From positions 744,001-808,000 of the forward strand of contig CP047043.1 of assembly GCA_020541285.1 (NCBI GenBank): DNA of 64,000 nucleotides. The letters run 5' to 3'. Below, piece after piece: positions 44,914-57,643 of the stretch. The translations under genes and the position numbers were made by a program. Each line of letters opens with the position of its first letter. The stretch's first letter is position 1. The notes under the pieces are model-generated. The model saw nothing but the letters and a program-made list of their open reading frames with translations, did not search any database and was not told where the DNA came from. Origin of the DNA: Candidatus Gillettellia adelgis. GTDB taxonomy: Bacteria > Pseudomonadota > Gammaproteobacteria > Enterobacterales > Enterobacteriaceae.

Positions 44914-45891
44914 TTAATGAAGAGAACCAATGCGACTTAATCGAAAATTCGTAGGCCATGCACTTTCTTGCTTTTCAAAACTCATCCAGATAACTGTAGC
45001 TTTACCTACCAGATTTTTCTCCGGCACAAAACCCCAATAACGGCTATCAGCACTATTTTCTCGATTATCACCCATGACAAAGTAATGATCAGCTGGGACT
45101 TCCCAGGCTGCTATAGGTTTACCAGGTTGTTGGTAATAAGCTAATACCTGGTCCTGTATGCCAGGTGTATTTAAAATAGCATGAGACACGTTGTCTAGCG
45201 TTTCCTGACACTGACGCAAACGAATACTATCCTGTAACACATTGTCGCTATTTGAGCTCTGATAAGAACCATTGTTAATCTTTCTCGTGCCCCTATAGTT
45301 AAAAAACTGTACAAATTCGCTTAGTTGCGAATCGTTATAGGTAGCTGTCAATATTTTCTTACAAGACCGCTTATTATAGGAAGGCTGTACAATTACATGC
45401 TTACTCACCGGATCATAAATAACACGGTCGCCAGGCAAACCAATCACACGCTTAATATAATCTAGTTTTGGCTGGAGTGGATATTTAAATACCGCAATAT
45501 CACCACGCTTTGGATGACTCGTTTCAATCAATGTCGTATGAGTAACGGGGTCTTTTATGCCGTAAGCATATTTCTTGACTAAAATAAAATCACCAATCAG
45601 CAATGTTGGTGTCATGGATGCGGACGGAATTTGAAAAGGTTCGTAAATAAATGATCGTATTAGCAATACTAAAAGTAATACTGGAAAAACCGATGCAACT
45701 GCTTCTAACCAACCTACCGACTGCTTAGTCGTATTAGTTGATTTATTATCGTCTGCAGTGCTAATGGTCTTTATATCGATAGTCACAGTCTTCTCTTGGC
45801 GGGAAAATACCCATTTAAAGCGATCAAAACACCAAAGAATCCCAGATATTAATGTTGATAGCACTAGGATTAGGGTAAACATATTCATCAT
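44914..45891 (-). CDS. lepB: Signal peptidase I
   Basis: 325 residues (E. coli 324). It cleaves signal peptides from exported proteins at the outer face of the inner membrane. Two N-terminal membrane segments (about 4-22 and 62-80), catalytic Ser in IPSASMTPTLLIGDF, catalytic Lys in DYIKRVIGLPGD, box C-D YDPVSKHVIVQP and box E GDNRENSADSRYWGF. The start ATG at 45891 gives MMNMFTLILV, like E. coli MANMFALILV, and has GAGGTG upstream; an in-frame ATG seven codons earlier lies between lepA and this site. 32 bp after lepA. Confidence 0.96.
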   Translation of the reverse strand: MMNMFTLILVLSTLISGILWCFDRFKWVFSRQEKTVTIDIKTISTADDNKSTNTTKQSVGWLEAVASVFPVLLLVLLIRSFIYEPFQIPSASMTPTLLIGDFILVKKYAYGIKDPVTHTTLIETSHPKRGDIAVFKYPLQPKLDYIKRVIGLPGDRVIYDPVSKHVIVQPSYNKRSCKKILTATYNDSQLSEFVQFFNYRGTRKINNGSYQSSNSDNVLQDSIRLRQCQETLDNVSHAILNTPGIQDQVLAYYQQPGKPIAAWEVPADHYFVMGDNRENSADSRYWGFVPEKNLVGKATVIWMSFEKQESAWPTNFRLSRIGSLH

Positions 45892-45923
45892 GAAAATCAC
45901 CTCATTCAACAAGCTTTATACTA

Positions 45924-47723
45924 TTACTTTGTATCTCTACCAATATGCAAAATTGCAAGAAACGCCTCTTGTGGTAGTGTGACGTTTCCTATCTGCTTCA
46001 TACGTTTTTTCCCGTCTTTTTGTTTTTGTAGCAACTTCTTCTTACGACTAATGTCACCGCCATAGCATTTTGCTAATACATTTTTACGTAGTTGTTTCAC
46101 AGTGGATCGTGCAATAACATGCGTCCCTATTGTCGCCTGAATCGCAATATCGAACTGCTGACGTGGAATGAGTGATTGCATCTTTTGTACCAGTTCGCGC
46201 CCGCGATATTGGGCATGGTTTCGATGAGTAATAAGCGCCAATACATCGACGCGTTCATTATTGATCAATATATCAACACGCACCATATCAGAACTCTGGA
46301 AGTATTTGAAATTGTAATCTAGAGATGCATAACCGCGTGATGTAGACTTTAGGCGATTAAAAAAATCTAGAACAATTTCTGCCATAGGGATATCATATGT
46401 CAACGCTACCTGGTGACTATGATAAACCATATTCGTTTGAATACCGCGTTTTTCAATACATAAGGAAATTACACTACCTAAAAATGCCTGCGGCATCAGG
46501 ATGCGACACTCAGCTATCGGTTCACACACTTCTTGAATGGTATTCAGCAACGGAAATTTAGACGGACTATCAAGGTAAAGAATCTCTTTAGCAAAAGTTT
46601 TTACTTGGTAAACTACTGTTGGTGCAGTGGTGATTAACTCCAGATTGTATTCACGCTCTAGACGTTCCTGAATAATTTCCATATGCAAGACACCAAGAAA
46701 CCCGCAGCGAAAACCAAAACCAAGCGCACTCGAACTCTCCGGCTCGTAAAATAATGAGGCATCATTAAGACTAAGTTTGGTTAATGCATTACGAAAAGCA
46801 TTGTAGTCTTCTAAATTGATAGGAAATAAACCTGCATAAACCTGTGATTTAACTTTTTTAAAACCTGGCAAAATATTATGAGCAGCGTGATGCGCTAACG
46901 TTAAAGTATCACCTACTGGTGCACCAAGGATGTCTTTAATCGCACAAACTAACCAACCTACTTCTCCGCAATTGAGTCTTTTACAATCTATGCTTTTTGG
47001 TGTAAAGATACCTAAACGGTCGACGTTATAAGTTTGACCTGTGCTCATTACTTTAATCTTATCGCCTTTGCACAATGTACCATTCTTTATACGAATCAAG
47101 GAAACTACGCCTAGATAGTTATCAAACCAAGAATCAAGAATTAGCGCCTGTAACGGTGCCTCTGCATCACCTTCCGGCGGTGGAATATCATGTATTAAAC
47201 GCTCTAATAATTCAGGTACACCTACTCCTGTTTTAGCTGAGCAGCGCATTGTATCAGTAATCTCAATACCCAGGATATCTTGAATTTTTTGAGCAACGTG
47301 ATCAGGGTCAGCGGCCGGCAAATCAATTTTATTCAATACTACTACTACTTTTAGATTTATCTCTAGTGCAGCATAATAGTTGGATAGTGTTTGAGCTTCA
47401 ACTCCCTGCTTCGCATCAACAACCAATAGCGCACCCTCGCAGGCTGCAAGCGATCGGGAAACTTCGTATGAAAAATCAACATGACCGGGGGTATCGATAA
47501 AATTCAGCTGATAAATTTTACCGTCTGTTGCGGTATAATTTAATGTTACACTTTGCGCCTTGATCGTAATCCCTCGCTCACGCTCTAGCTCCATTGAATC
47601 TAGCACCTGCTCAGACATCTCACGTTCACTTAGACCGCCACAAATTTGTATAATACGATCAGATAATGTTGACTTACCGTGATCAATATGGGCAATAATG
47701 GAGAAGTTTCTTATATTGTTCAT
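45924..47723 (-). CDS. lepA: Elongation factor 4 (LepA)
   Basis: 599 residues, the E. coli length. A ribosome-associated translational GTPase linked to initiation and back-translocation. G domain: [50 protein letters not shown]; then domains II, III and V and the LepA-specific C-terminal domain with [19 protein letters not shown] and [12 protein letters not shown]. The frame is open 49 codons upstream, but the ATG at 47723 gives the family start M(K/N)[12 protein letters not shown] and is chosen. First gene of lepA-lepB-rnc-era. No rseC/rpoE is recognisable upstream. Confidence 0.98.
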   Translation of the reverse strand: MNNIRNFSIIAHIDHGKSTLSDRIIQICGGLSEREMSEQVLDSMELERERGITIKAQSVTLNYTATDGKIYQLNFIDTPGHVDFSYEVSRSLAACEGALLVVDAKQGVEAQTLSNYYAALEINLKVVVVLNKIDLPAADPDHVAQKIQDILGIEITDTMRCSAKTGVGVPELLERLIHDIPPPEGDAEAPLQALILDSWFDNYLGVVSLIRIKNGTLCKGDKIKVMSTGQTYNVDRLGIFTPKSIDCKRLNCGEVGWLVCAIKDILGAPVGDTLTLAHHAAHNILPGFKKVKSQVYAGLFPINLEDYNAFRNALTKLSLNDASLFYEPESSSALGFGFRCGFLGVLHMEIIQERLEREYNLELITTAPTVVYQVKTFAKEILYLDSPSKFPLLNTIQEVCEPIAECRILMPQAFLGSVISLCIEKRGIQTNMVYHSHQVALTYDIPMAEIVLDFFNRLKSTSRGYASLDYNFKYFQSSDMVRVDILINNERVDVLALITHRNHAQYRGRELVQKMQSLIPRQQFDIAIQATIGTHVIARSTVKQLRKNVLAKCYGGDISRKKKLLQKQKDGKKRMKQIGNVTLPQEAFLAILHIGRDTK

Positions 47724-50700
47724 TTTATAAAAATTTTGCCTTTGTATTGCTGAAATTATTTTCTCATAGCAACCCAAATAAATATAAACTAAATTATAAT
47801 CATTTTCGCTTAAACCACTGTATTCTAATGCCACAACATTAAACGTCCAATGCACTATCAGTGAATACATTCTATCATGTATGTTTACTTATAGAGTGTG
47901 TAGCATAATTAAGGACGAAATTTATCAACGTTGGCAATAAGCACTTAAATACCAAGTGGTTTAAATTATCAAGTGGTTACATTATATAATAAGATATCAT
48001 TTTTATATAAATAGACCTTGCTGATACTCTATAAATACTATTGGCGCATTAAGTTTTTATGATAGCTGACTGTCTATTGAATGATTGAAAGTACAGAATT
48101 TTCACAGCACTTAAATATCTTAGTATGTAATTAACCAAAATTGTGAATAAGCTATGCTAGCAACACGTTCCACTAGGAACGAGTATGTTAGCTTAGTGAC
48201 AGGACTATTATCTAACGATCTAAAACTTAACAACTGAAATCCTATAGTTATACAGCAACAACTATTCGATGAATAGAACATCGATTACTTGCCTATGCAA
48301 AGCAAAAAAACGCAATTTTATACGGTAATATCAGCGCATAATTAACTGATTCATCTAAGAGTAAGTTAAACTGTGTTGTCATATAAAAACCATTCTGCTA
48401 CTCAGATTTACGGTGAGATTCTCACAGTTATTGTCTTTAATCAGTATTAAAACTATTTTTGTAGCACTTCATACTAAGAATAAACATCAAGTAAATTGAT
48501 CCTTATAGAGCACAGCACACTTCTTTTTTATACCGCTGCAATTTTATACCACTGTAATATTTTCCCCAAGTTAAAAAGCTGACCACTAGGTACCTAAAAG
48601 TGTTCAGTATAAGTAGAAGAAATAGCCACAAATTAACCTTGCTTAACGCCTTTAACTCGGTTGTTATGTCCGGATTATTATACCTAATATCACTAAGTGA
48701 TATGATAGTTTTTAAATATTTATTGAGTAAATAAACTAACATACAATACTACTTAAGTAGTCTATCTATTCATGTAGACTATTTTGTAGTCACTTACAAA
48801 TATTTAAACTTAATAATGAATACAAATAATTAATACTTTTAAACAATATAAATAAGAATTTCAAAAATCTATTTTATCATCATAATGCAAGTTGTGTATA
48901 CCTGCACTAGATTTTTCACTTATTTATTGTTTGTATAGTCCTCGAAAGACCAACAATGTTTTTGTCTTTTTAAAATTTAAATAATTACGAGTAATCACAA
49001 AGAGAAACTATAAAGTTAAGTAGCTTCAGTAATATGCCTGAAGCCCCACAAAACTTGATACAAGTGATATTTTCTAGAGCGATGCAGATTGTTATATTCA
49101 TCTAAATAGTCCGGCTTCCTCAGAAGATTTTAAATACCTTAGTTGCCGAATACTTATTGAAGCACTAAATTTTATCACAGTAAATTGAGCAGCTCACTAT
49201 ACAAGCACTGTTTATTGATGAAATTAAATAACTAGTTTCTGTGTATTTAATACCCTTACTATTTCTGTAAGTGTTAATACATAATGAATTGTGCAATTTT
49301 ATCATCCATACGATCCAGAACTAAGAAAACATGTAAATATAAGGTTTTAATCTGCATTATATGATAAGCATAATTTTCGAATAACTTAAATAATCTCACT
49401 CTTGTCAAGTAAATATTATATGTAGCTCTATCAAGAGATATTTCATAATATAATTACTATCTTTTAAGTGATGTTTATAACATGAATTTTTTTAGGATTA
49501 AAAATATTTTTCAGAACAAAAACGCTTTTATTTTTCTATAGAATTCACATTCTTAATCATTAAGATCATAAATGATGTCTCTGTGTAATTAAATAATGCT
49601 TTATATATTTATATCTCTTTTTCAACTAAGAAAGAATATTGCGATTATTATGCAATGATTTTAGCACAGGATAAATATTAATAAAAATATTTATTCCACA
49701 TAAAATATCTAAGTATGCGTATATAACAATACAACCAATATGTCGCTGTATTTTAATAATATACCCTCAGTAATTACATAATTTTAATTGCGATTCTAAA
49801 AGAAATTTCTAATAACTTAGTCGATTAAATACATATACATCCGAGATAAATTCTCGAAAAATTTATTTTCATAGTGACATTGCATTGCTAATCATATGTT
49901 ATTTTATCAGTCAATATTTGCTATAAATCTATCAGGAACAGCGCACACTACATGTATTTTCTAAGTAATTAGAATCATATGAAACTTTGCTTGGTCTATA
50001 TCATAAGTTATGCTCAATTAACTTAAAGTAACATGCTTTAGCGTCACACCACAATCATGATAAGTGAGTCTTTTATGATCTTATACAGTAAGAGCTTACA
50101 TTATCAAGGATGATATATTTCTATTCTAAGATTATGTGAATTCTCCTGAGCATAATAAAGCAATTTTATTACTAAATAGTTATATTGTGCATTACTATTC
50201 TAGTTATAACCGTCAAGATTTTACATACCTGCAATATTTAGATCGATGTAGATTTCTCGAGTTACTGTTATTCAGGTGTTTAATAAAACATCTATATCCA
50301 TAGACCATATGGGTTACCTGCATTAGCTGAATATTATCAATCAATATGACTGTTCTTGATTTTTTAGACAGCTATGTAATAGCTTTATAATTTTCAGAAT
50401 GTTTTTGAACTTATACGTTATATTCATGGAATAGACGAAAAAAACTTTTACAATATAAAACTTAGCGATACAGTTATTTAATCGTACCCGAAAATAAATC
50501 AGATCCCTTATGTACATTAACCAAATAAAATATAGCCCATATGGTTGGCAGAAAAATACTTATGAGATATTTCATAAATTTATGCACCATACTATGATTA
50601 CACAGCAGTTATATCCAGAATTATCTGGATTCACATGAATATTATGAAGACATTCATGCATATCCTGACATACTACCACTACATTCAGGTAATAATTTTA

Positions 50701-51309
50701 AATAGCCTTAGTTGACTTGTCTACTCTTTAAACGCTAGTAAAATAGATTTTTACAATTATACTTACTTGTATTTCTAATATTTTAATAAAGGAGTTTAAA
50801 GTTTACGTTTCTACAAAAAAGGTAAGCATCACTTTTACAGGATAAACTAAGATTTTTTTGTGAAGAACACAGTATATTTTATAATTGTAAGGTAGGCCGT
50901 ATGTAAAGAATTTCATGTCTCTTCTAGAAAGAATAGAATAGTTATTGACTAATAGCACCTAAGCGGCAATGATGTTTAATGCCGAAAAAGAAAAATCCGC
51001 CAGTTCAGTACACTTACCTTTAAGACGCGGCTAGTCAACTAAACCGACACACCTTAGCAACTAATGAGTTTGTGACTTAACTGCCTACAATACTAACAAA
51101 CGCTCAAACACATTTAAAGCAGTGCGAGTTATAGGAAAAATAAATACAAACACTCTCGACGATCTTATATTAGTATGTAAATAATTTGATAATAGACCAC
51201 TAATACATATACAACATTCCATGTTGACTACTGTATGACTTAATAAGTCAAGCATTTATATGACTTAATAATTCCAGCATTTGTTACTGAATTTATAATA
51301 AAATTACCA
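47724..51309. other. 3.6 kb gene-free stretch upstream of lepA
   Basis: Extremely AT-rich. A 79-codon minus-strand frame at 48503-48742 has no family signature. Around 51237-51283 a unit of about 26 bp (GACTTAATA...CAGCATTT) is repeated imperfectly in tandem. No rseABC-rpoE or nadB remnant could be read. Confidence 0.4.
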
Positions 51310-52060
51310 TGCAGACCCTCGACCAAGGACGTTTATATAAAGTCAAAAAAGTTAAAGAGCCACCACTTACTCGTTTATCAATCTCTAATCAAGAAATTTG
51401 AATCGTAAAAGATAATCAAAAACGTTGCTCGACTTGATATAAATCTTTTAAAAGATTAAATAAGCACTAAAAGACTAAAGATTGGCCTGGTAATCAAGCA
51501 TAGAATGCTTAAAAAGATGATTATATCCTGAATGTAGAAGTTATTTTGCAGGTTTCGGTAATCAACACACTTAAAACGCGATAACCAATGTCATCGCTAT
51601 GACAGATTTTAATACTTATGCAGTAGCTACTAATAATAATATAATTAGGTTAACACAATACGTGCTAGCACATCATTCAGTACATTTTATGAACATTTAA
51701 AACACTAGCGGAAATTTTAGTAATACTAAAACATCTCCTGGTCGTTTCTTATATTCCAGAGTTGGACGAATCTATAGTTGCTTCACTACCTCATAAGAAC
51801 TAGCATGCGCTAGTTAAGAGACGAGACCTTATTCATAAACACGGCGATTATTCACGCATCATAATCGTCAAATTGTGTGACTGTATTATATTGCTGTATA
51901 GTCAGAAATACTAGTGTAATTATGTTACCAAGATATTAAACAGGTAAATCGGAGTTATATTAGAGGGTGACATTGAAGTAATTTATTCATAACCCATTGA
52001 TTCGCGATATCTTTCTTATTAGACTGGGTAGTTATTGTAGAATTGCTGCAAATAACTTCA
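51310..52060 (+). repeat. Left arm of ~750 bp inverted repeat flanking ansP
   Basis: Matches the reverse complement of 54455-55200. Anchors: TAAATCGGAGTTATATTAGA at about 51945 against the reverse complement of about 54547-54566; TTCATAACCCATTGATTCG at about 51987 against about 54509-54528; GATAACCAATGTCATCGCTA at about 51580 against about 54914-54933. In the middle 300 bp about nine in ten positions agree by eye; the outer 100-150 bp at each end are more diverged. No transposase or other frame is recognised in either copy. The arms enclose 2.4 kb whose only gene is ansP. Ends are approximate. Confidence 0.88.
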
Positions 52061-52359
52061 AAATATCCAGCACGGCTTTTTAGTTGAATGCTTCTAAAAA
52101 TCCAGGAAGCCTATTTGCTAGTTGAGCATACCTCGTTAACATTATTCAGTTATAACGTTATACAAAGTATAAGCCGATCAGATAACTGCCAACATCACAA
52201 TCTAATAATAAGACTCTTTAAACCTCTGAAGACAGAATATTTACCCATAAACGTTCTATCCTTTACTTAGGTGAAAACAGCTATAACCTATTATTACACA
52301 ATCATATTGTATTTCTCAGAGGTTCATTAATGTAAAACAGACTTCACATAAGACAAACA

Positions 52360-52398
52360 AGAGGAACTGCCCCATGAACAGTGGGGCGAGGCGCCTCT
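52360..52398 (+). promoter_or_regulatory. GC-rich nested hairpin in the ansP leader
   Basis: In the 380 bp before ansP, a GC-rich island stands out: GCCCCA (52369-52374) pairs with TGGGGC (52382-52387) around TGAACAG, AGAGG (52360-52364) can pair with CCTCT (52394-52398), and GAGGCGCCTC (52388-52397) is itself a perfect 10-bp palindrome. The alternatives are mutually exclusive in part, as in switching leaders. There is no T-run after it. Preservation of such a block 42 bp upstream of the ansP ATG in AT-rich DNA suggests a control element; its nature is unknown. Confidence 0.45.
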
Positions 52399-52439
52399 AC
52401 TTAATTATATTAATTATAGACAGGTGAATAGCATACATA

Positions 52440-53930
52440 ATGAAATTACATAACAAGTCTACACGTGAGAAGCAAATAGTTCAGAGACATTGGTTAAATG
52501 CTCATGATGCAGGTTATCATAAGAGTATGGGGAACAGACAAATACAAATGATTGCTATTGGTGGCTCAATCGGTACTGGCTTGTTTCTTGGCACTGGTGT
52601 CGGTCTTGAAATGGCTGGGCCAGCTTTAGCTCTGGTGTATTTGGTGTGTGGAATTTTTTCTTTCTTTATTTTACGTGCTTTAGGTGAATTAGTCTTGCAC
52701 CGCCCTACGAGCGGAAGTTTCGTATCTTATACTCGAGAATTCCTTGGTGAAAAAGCGTCTTATGTTGTCGGTTGGATGTACTTCCTTAATTGGGCGATGA
52801 CCGGCATCGCAGATATTACTGCTGTTGCGCTGTATATGCGCTACTGGGGTACTTTTTCCGAAGTACCACAATGGCTCTTTGCACTATTTGCTCTTGGAGT
52901 GGTTGCTAGTATAAATATGATCGGTATCAAATGGTTTGCTGAAATAGAATTTTGGTTTGCACTCATCAAAGTGACTGCTATCTCGCTCTTTTTAATAACT
53001 GGTTTAGTATTTCTGGGTATTGGTACCTTGATGACAGGTAATACCACAGGTCTGCATTTAATTACTGAAAATGGTGGGATGTTTCCGCACAACCTGCTAC
53101 CAGCGGTAGTATTAGTGCAAGGTGTGATTTTTGCTTTTTCTGGAATCGAGCTAATTGGTACTGCTGCTGGCGAGTGTCAAGAGCCAGAAAAAGTACTACC
53201 AAAAGCAATTAATAACGTTATTTGGCGGATCGGGTTTTTTTATGTGGGTTCCGTGCTAATGTTAGTACTACTACTACCCTGGAATATATATCAAGCAGGT
53301 CAAAGCCCGTTTGTTACTTGTTTTAGCAAACTAGGTGTACCATATGTTAGTAACATCATGAACGTCGTCGTACTAACCGCTGCGTTATCTAGTCTTAATT
53401 CTGGTTTATACTCTACAGGCCGCATTCTTCGTTCACTTTCAATGGGAGGTTCTGCACCTAAGTTTATGAAAAAAATGAACAAGCAGCATGTGCCTTATTC
53501 AGGCATCCTGGTAACCTGTGGGATCTATATAATCGGCGTATTATTAAATTACCTAATACCTTCAAGAGTCTTTGAAATCGTATTAAAGATTGCCTCACTA
53601 GGTATTATTAGTTCTTGGGGATTTATTATTGTTTGTCAGATGCATCTACGCAAAGCTATCCATGCAGGGCGTGCTAAACCGATCTCCTTTAAGATGCCTG
53701 GAGCACCTTTCACCTCCTGGTTAACACTGGCATTCTTATTATCTGTAGTTATTATGATGGCCTTAGATTATCCTAATGGTACGTGGACTATCGCCACTGT
53801 TCCGATATTAGCTATGCTATTGGTTCTTGGTTGGTGCGGATTACGAAAACACACTCGGGCAGTTAAACAGGAACAAAAAAACCATGAAGCACGAAATCTT
53901 GATAAAATCAAGCCTGCTACAGCTGATTAA
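52440..53930 (+). CDS. ansP: L-asparagine permease
   Basis: 496 residues, closest in my memory to E. coli AnsP (499) among the APC-family amino-acid permeases: RHWLNAHDAGYHKSMGNRQ at the start, IAIGGSIGTGLFLGTG (substrate-binding glycine loop), GELVLHRPTSGSFVSY, EFLGEKASYVVGWMYF, IELIGTAAGECQEPEKVLP, SSLNSGLYSTGRILRSL. Twelve membrane helices are visible. It would import asparagine by proton symport across the inner membrane. PheP/AroP-type permeases lack the WLNAH start, so ansP is preferred. It is intact and unbroken, and lies alone between two inverted repeat arms. Confidence 0.9.
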   Translation: MKLHNKSTREKQIVQRHWLNAHDAGYHKSMGNRQIQMIAIGGSIGTGLFLGTGVGLEMAGPALALVYLVCGIFSFFILRALGELVLHRPTSGSFVSYTREFLGEKASYVVGWMYFLNWAMTGIADITAVALYMRYWGTFSEVPQWLFALFALGVVASINMIGIKWFAEIEFWFALIKVTAISLFLITGLVFLGIGTLMTGNTTGLHLITENGGMFPHNLLPAVVLVQGVIFAFSGIELIGTAAGECQEPEKVLPKAINNVIWRIGFFYVGSVLMLVLLLPWNIYQAGQSPFVTCFSKLGVPYVSNIMNVVVLTAALSSLNSGLYSTGRILRSLSMGGSAPKFMKKMNKQHVPYSGILVTCGIYIIGVLLNYLIPSRVFEIVLKIASLGIISSWGFIIVCQMHLRKAIHAGRAKPISFKMPGAPFTSWLTLAFLLSVVIMMALDYPNGTWTIATVPILAMLLVLGWCGLRKHTRAVKQEQKNHEARNLDKIKPATAD

Positions 53931-54454
53931 GCGATTACCCTTCCTACGAAGTTAGTAACTTGCATAATATTTGTAGATAGATCATCGTGCACATCTTGAT
54001 AAAGATATCACATGCTCATCATAGCATGTACATACAGAACCCAACCGTTGTTTGAAATAAACGTCGCTTATGGAAAGCTAACATTAATTATAATATAGAT
54101 ACATATAGCATTTACCTCATACTGACTACCCAGACTGACCGCTTATTAAAGCCGTCAGTCTAATTCATGAAACATTCACGTGAATCTGTTGATACAATTA
54201 ATAAAGTAATACAATTTATCGTATTATAGTTATAGACAATACTGCTGAGATACAGCACACATACTGTGTGCTTAGTATTATACTATTTTATATCTAAAAT
54301 AACCAATATAAACAATTATTACCTAAAAATAACCTTGTAGGTATTAAATACTTTAAAAACACAATATATTGGAAGAATTAATGAATATTTATAGCGCGAA
54401 AAAGACTTCTTGGGATATATCAGCATTACAATAGCAGATCGTTATAAACGCTCT

Positions 54455-55200
54455 TAAGTTATCTGCAGTAATTTATAGTTACTACTAGTCTCATAAGAAA
54501 GATATTTCGAATCAATGGGTTATGAATAAATTACTTCAGTGTCACCCTCTAATATAACTCCGATTTACCTGCTTAATATCTTGGTAACATAATTACACTA
54601 GTATTTCTGACTATACAGAAATATAATACAGCCACACAATGTGACGCTTATGATGCGTGAATAATCGCCGTATTTGTGAATAAGGTCTCGTCTCTCAACT
54701 AGCACATTCTAGTTTTTATGAGGGTATTAAAGCAACTATCGATTCATCTAACTCTGGAATACAAGAAACGAACCAGGAGATATGTTTAGTATTACTAAAA
54801 TTTCCGCTAGTGTTTTAAATTTTCATAAAATGTACTGAATGATGTGCTAGCACGTATTGTGTTAACCTAATTATATTATTATTAGTAGCTACTGCATAAG
54901 TATTAAAATCTGTCATAGCGATGACATTGGTTATCGCGTTTTAAGTGTGTTGATTACCGAAACCTGCAAAATAACTTCTACATTCAGGATATCATCACCT
55001 TTTTAAGCATTCGACGCTTGATTACTAGGTCAGTCTTCAGTCTTTTAGTGTTATATTGAATAGTTCGGGAGATTCAGAATCAGTTAGGCGACGTCTTTTC
55101 TGATCTTTTACGATTCATATTTTATTTAGAAGTTAAAAACGAGTGCCTAATATTCATCAGGTTAGCTACTTTTTATACAGGCCTTTTTAGGCTAGAAGCA
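54455..55200 (-). repeat. Right arm of ~750 bp inverted repeat flanking ansP
   Basis: Reverse-complement partner of 51310-52060. The inner edge lies near AAGTTATCTGCAG (54455-54467) and the outer edge fades around 55200. It begins 525 bp after the ansP stop; the left arm ends 379 bp before the ansP start. See the left arm for anchors. Confidence 0.88.
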
Positions 55201-56453
55201 TGATATTTATTTGCACTTACGGTTAATAATAAATACTGTGCTTATGAGAGCGCTCACAAGAAATTTACGATCAAATCGTACCACGAACTAACATAATCCG
55301 TTTCAAGGTACTATGTAAAAAATTCTAATCGCTCTTAGTATTACTATTGATCATTCTTCAAGGTGACACTACTAAAACGATATTGAATTAATTGATCTTT
55401 GTCGGCTACTACTATTTCTGTAATATAAGCATTGTTAATATAACAAAGCATGTTAGCTATACCATGAAACATTGCAATATTAACTTAATTTATGTAACCT
55501 GGTATCATCATTTATGCTCATGCTACGCTCTGCAACTCAAAATACAATAAAGAGTGGGTTTTGATGCACATTATTCGTTTAACATACAAAAGCAAAATAC
55601 CATGATGTTCTCTTTAGCTTGTTGCTTGTAGACTCTACCTGCATATGGCAAAACATTTAACTAGTTACATTTGATTTTCATTACACAATAAATTTTGCTT
55701 TTTTAAAATACATACTAATTTCTGGTGCTCAAAAAGAAGCAAGACGCACCTACATTTTGTGCGTGTAATATAGAGAGTGTATACTAAAAACTTATTATTT
55801 AACAAGGGTATTATGATTACTGCATAAATAATTATTCCATGTTATTATATCTGTAATGACTGAGTATCATCTATGACTACCAACGAGTACTTACGTGCGC
55901 TTTAGCGCATTATTCATATGTGTTTTGCTTTGCATTTAATGAGATTTTAATATATCTTTAACCATAACATATATATGTGATTGCTAATTACAAAAATAGA
56001 AATAACTAGTGACACTGTTCACAAAGACTCTGTCGCAGCTATTGCTTTTTACCTAAATAGTTCAGATAAAGTCACTAACAATGAGCATGCATTTTACATT
56101 TAAAAACAAAGGAAAGATCATGTTTTAGAATACTATTAAGCTTATTTCATAATCATTTTAGAGCGTTTTATTCTAATAAAAATTAACTACTGAGAAATAA
56201 TAGAGTTAAGTACTTCTGTCTATAAAAACAGCAAGATCTAAACGAGCATTGCGATTGATCCTTTACTATCTGATGCTAAATCATTATTTTGAGTAATATT
56301 AATGCAAAAATGCATGCTTGAAAACTTAGAAATATCTTAAGAATTACGTCACTTTTACCTATAATGTATCGAAAACCATGCGACTAATAACCATCTGTAA
56401 CACAAAATAACCATCCAGGTAACGACTATCTTACAATGACATATTATACATAA
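55201..56453. other. Gene-free stretch downstream of rsmC
   Basis: 1.25 kb, AT-rich; nothing recognised. fhuF, which follows rsmC in E. coli, could not be read. Confidence 0.4.
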
Positions 56454-57500
56454 CTAAAGCCTGATTTTTTTCGAAGTACACGTTGACCGTCTTTTGATTG
56501 TTTGATAGACTGTGAAACAGTTATTCTTCGCTAGCACTTCATGACTACCAAAAGTAGCGTCTAGTATATCTGGATAAGGCAGAAAAGTATTTGCAACGAT
56601 ACGCAAATAACCACCAATCATCAAGTATTCTAACGCTCCATGGATTAAGGTTTGTGCTACAACTAGGCTATTTAGTAACCCATTATGAAATGGAGGGTTA
56701 GAGATTATCATATTGAAACGACCTATTACGTCGGAGTAGACATTACTAACAATCACTTCACCTTGAATATGATTGAAAGATAGCGTTGCATGACTAGAAT
56801 GTAGTGCAGCAGCACTTACATCGCTCAAGGTTAACTGAACATGCGGTGATAGTTTAGCTAGAACTGCCGCTATCACGCCAGCACCACAACCAATATCTAA
56901 AACTTTACCTCTTATTGTATTTTCTAGAGTGGAAAGCAAGAGAGCACTACCAATATCTAATCTACTGGAACTAAATACACCTGGCAAAGTTTTTACTACT
57001 AAGTCGTATACAGAGTAGCTGTGCCACCAGTTAGCTAGATTAAAGGTAGCCTGAACATCCAGACGACCGCGATAGAAGCTGCAGTGGCGAGCGCTATGGA
57101 TCTTTATCAACGTAACAAGTCCTTCTACCGCTTTTTCTATACTGCGTACTCCGCTACGGTTTTTACCAACTACAAATACGTCTGAACCCACTGACAATTT
57201 AGACAAGATGTTACGTAATTGGAACTGCGCTTCCTCCTTACTCTTCGGCCAGTAATAGATAAGAGTATTGCATTCGGCAACGAATGCTGTATCTACGGTT
57301 AAACCAAATTGTACATTATCACCCATTGCTATAGTCAGTAATTGCCAGTGATGGTATTGTTGAGTATGGGCACGCACCTCTATAGCTGCAAATTGTGTCG
57401 GTAAAATATCTTGTAAGTCACCTGAAAATAAAACACGGCGTTTAATAAACTCATTACTGTACAGCCTTACAACTTCACTGGCGTCGGTGAATATAGTCAT
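56454..57500 (-). CDS. rsmC: 16S rRNA m2G1207 methyltransferase
   Basis: 348 residues (E. coli 343). It methylates G1207 of 16S rRNA in the 30S subunit using S-adenosylmethionine. The protein has a degenerate N-terminal methyltransferase-like half ([39 protein letters not shown]) and an active C-terminal half with the SAM motif [16 protein letters not shown] and the catalytic SNPPFHNG. The C-terminal tail is slightly longer than in E. coli. Divergent from holD with 143 bp between the starts, the conserved enteric arrangement. Confidence 0.95.
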   Translation of the reverse strand: MTIFTDASEVVRLYSNEFIKRRVLFSGDLQDILPTQFAAIEVRAHTQQYHHWQLLTIAMGDNVQFGLTVDTAFVAECNTLIYYWPKSKEEAQFQLRNILSKLSVGSDVFVVGKNRSGVRSIEKAVEGLVTLIKIHSARHCSFYRGRLDVQATFNLANWWHSYSVYDLVVKTLPGVFSSSRLDIGSALLLSTLENTIRGKVLDIGCGAGVIAAVLAKLSPHVQLTLSDVSAAALHSSHATLSFNHIQGEVIVSNVYSDVIGRFNMIISNPPFHNGLLNSLVVAQTLIHGALEYLMIGGYLRIVANTFLPYPDILDATFGSHEVLAKNNCFTVYQTIKRRSTCTSKKIRL

Positions 57501-57643
57501 TAATTTGCATGCCTAAAAATTAAATTAAGAATTATAGCACTATATAAGACTGAGTTTCAGGAATTTGTTAACTTAATCGTAGATTTTTGTTAATGTAACG
57601 TGACATATCATAAAATTACACTTTACAATGAGAAAACACTAGC

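Noticed and set aside
48503-48742. 79-codon minus-strand frame
   Set aside because: No family signature and no link to rseC/rpoE expected upstream of lepA; likely chance.
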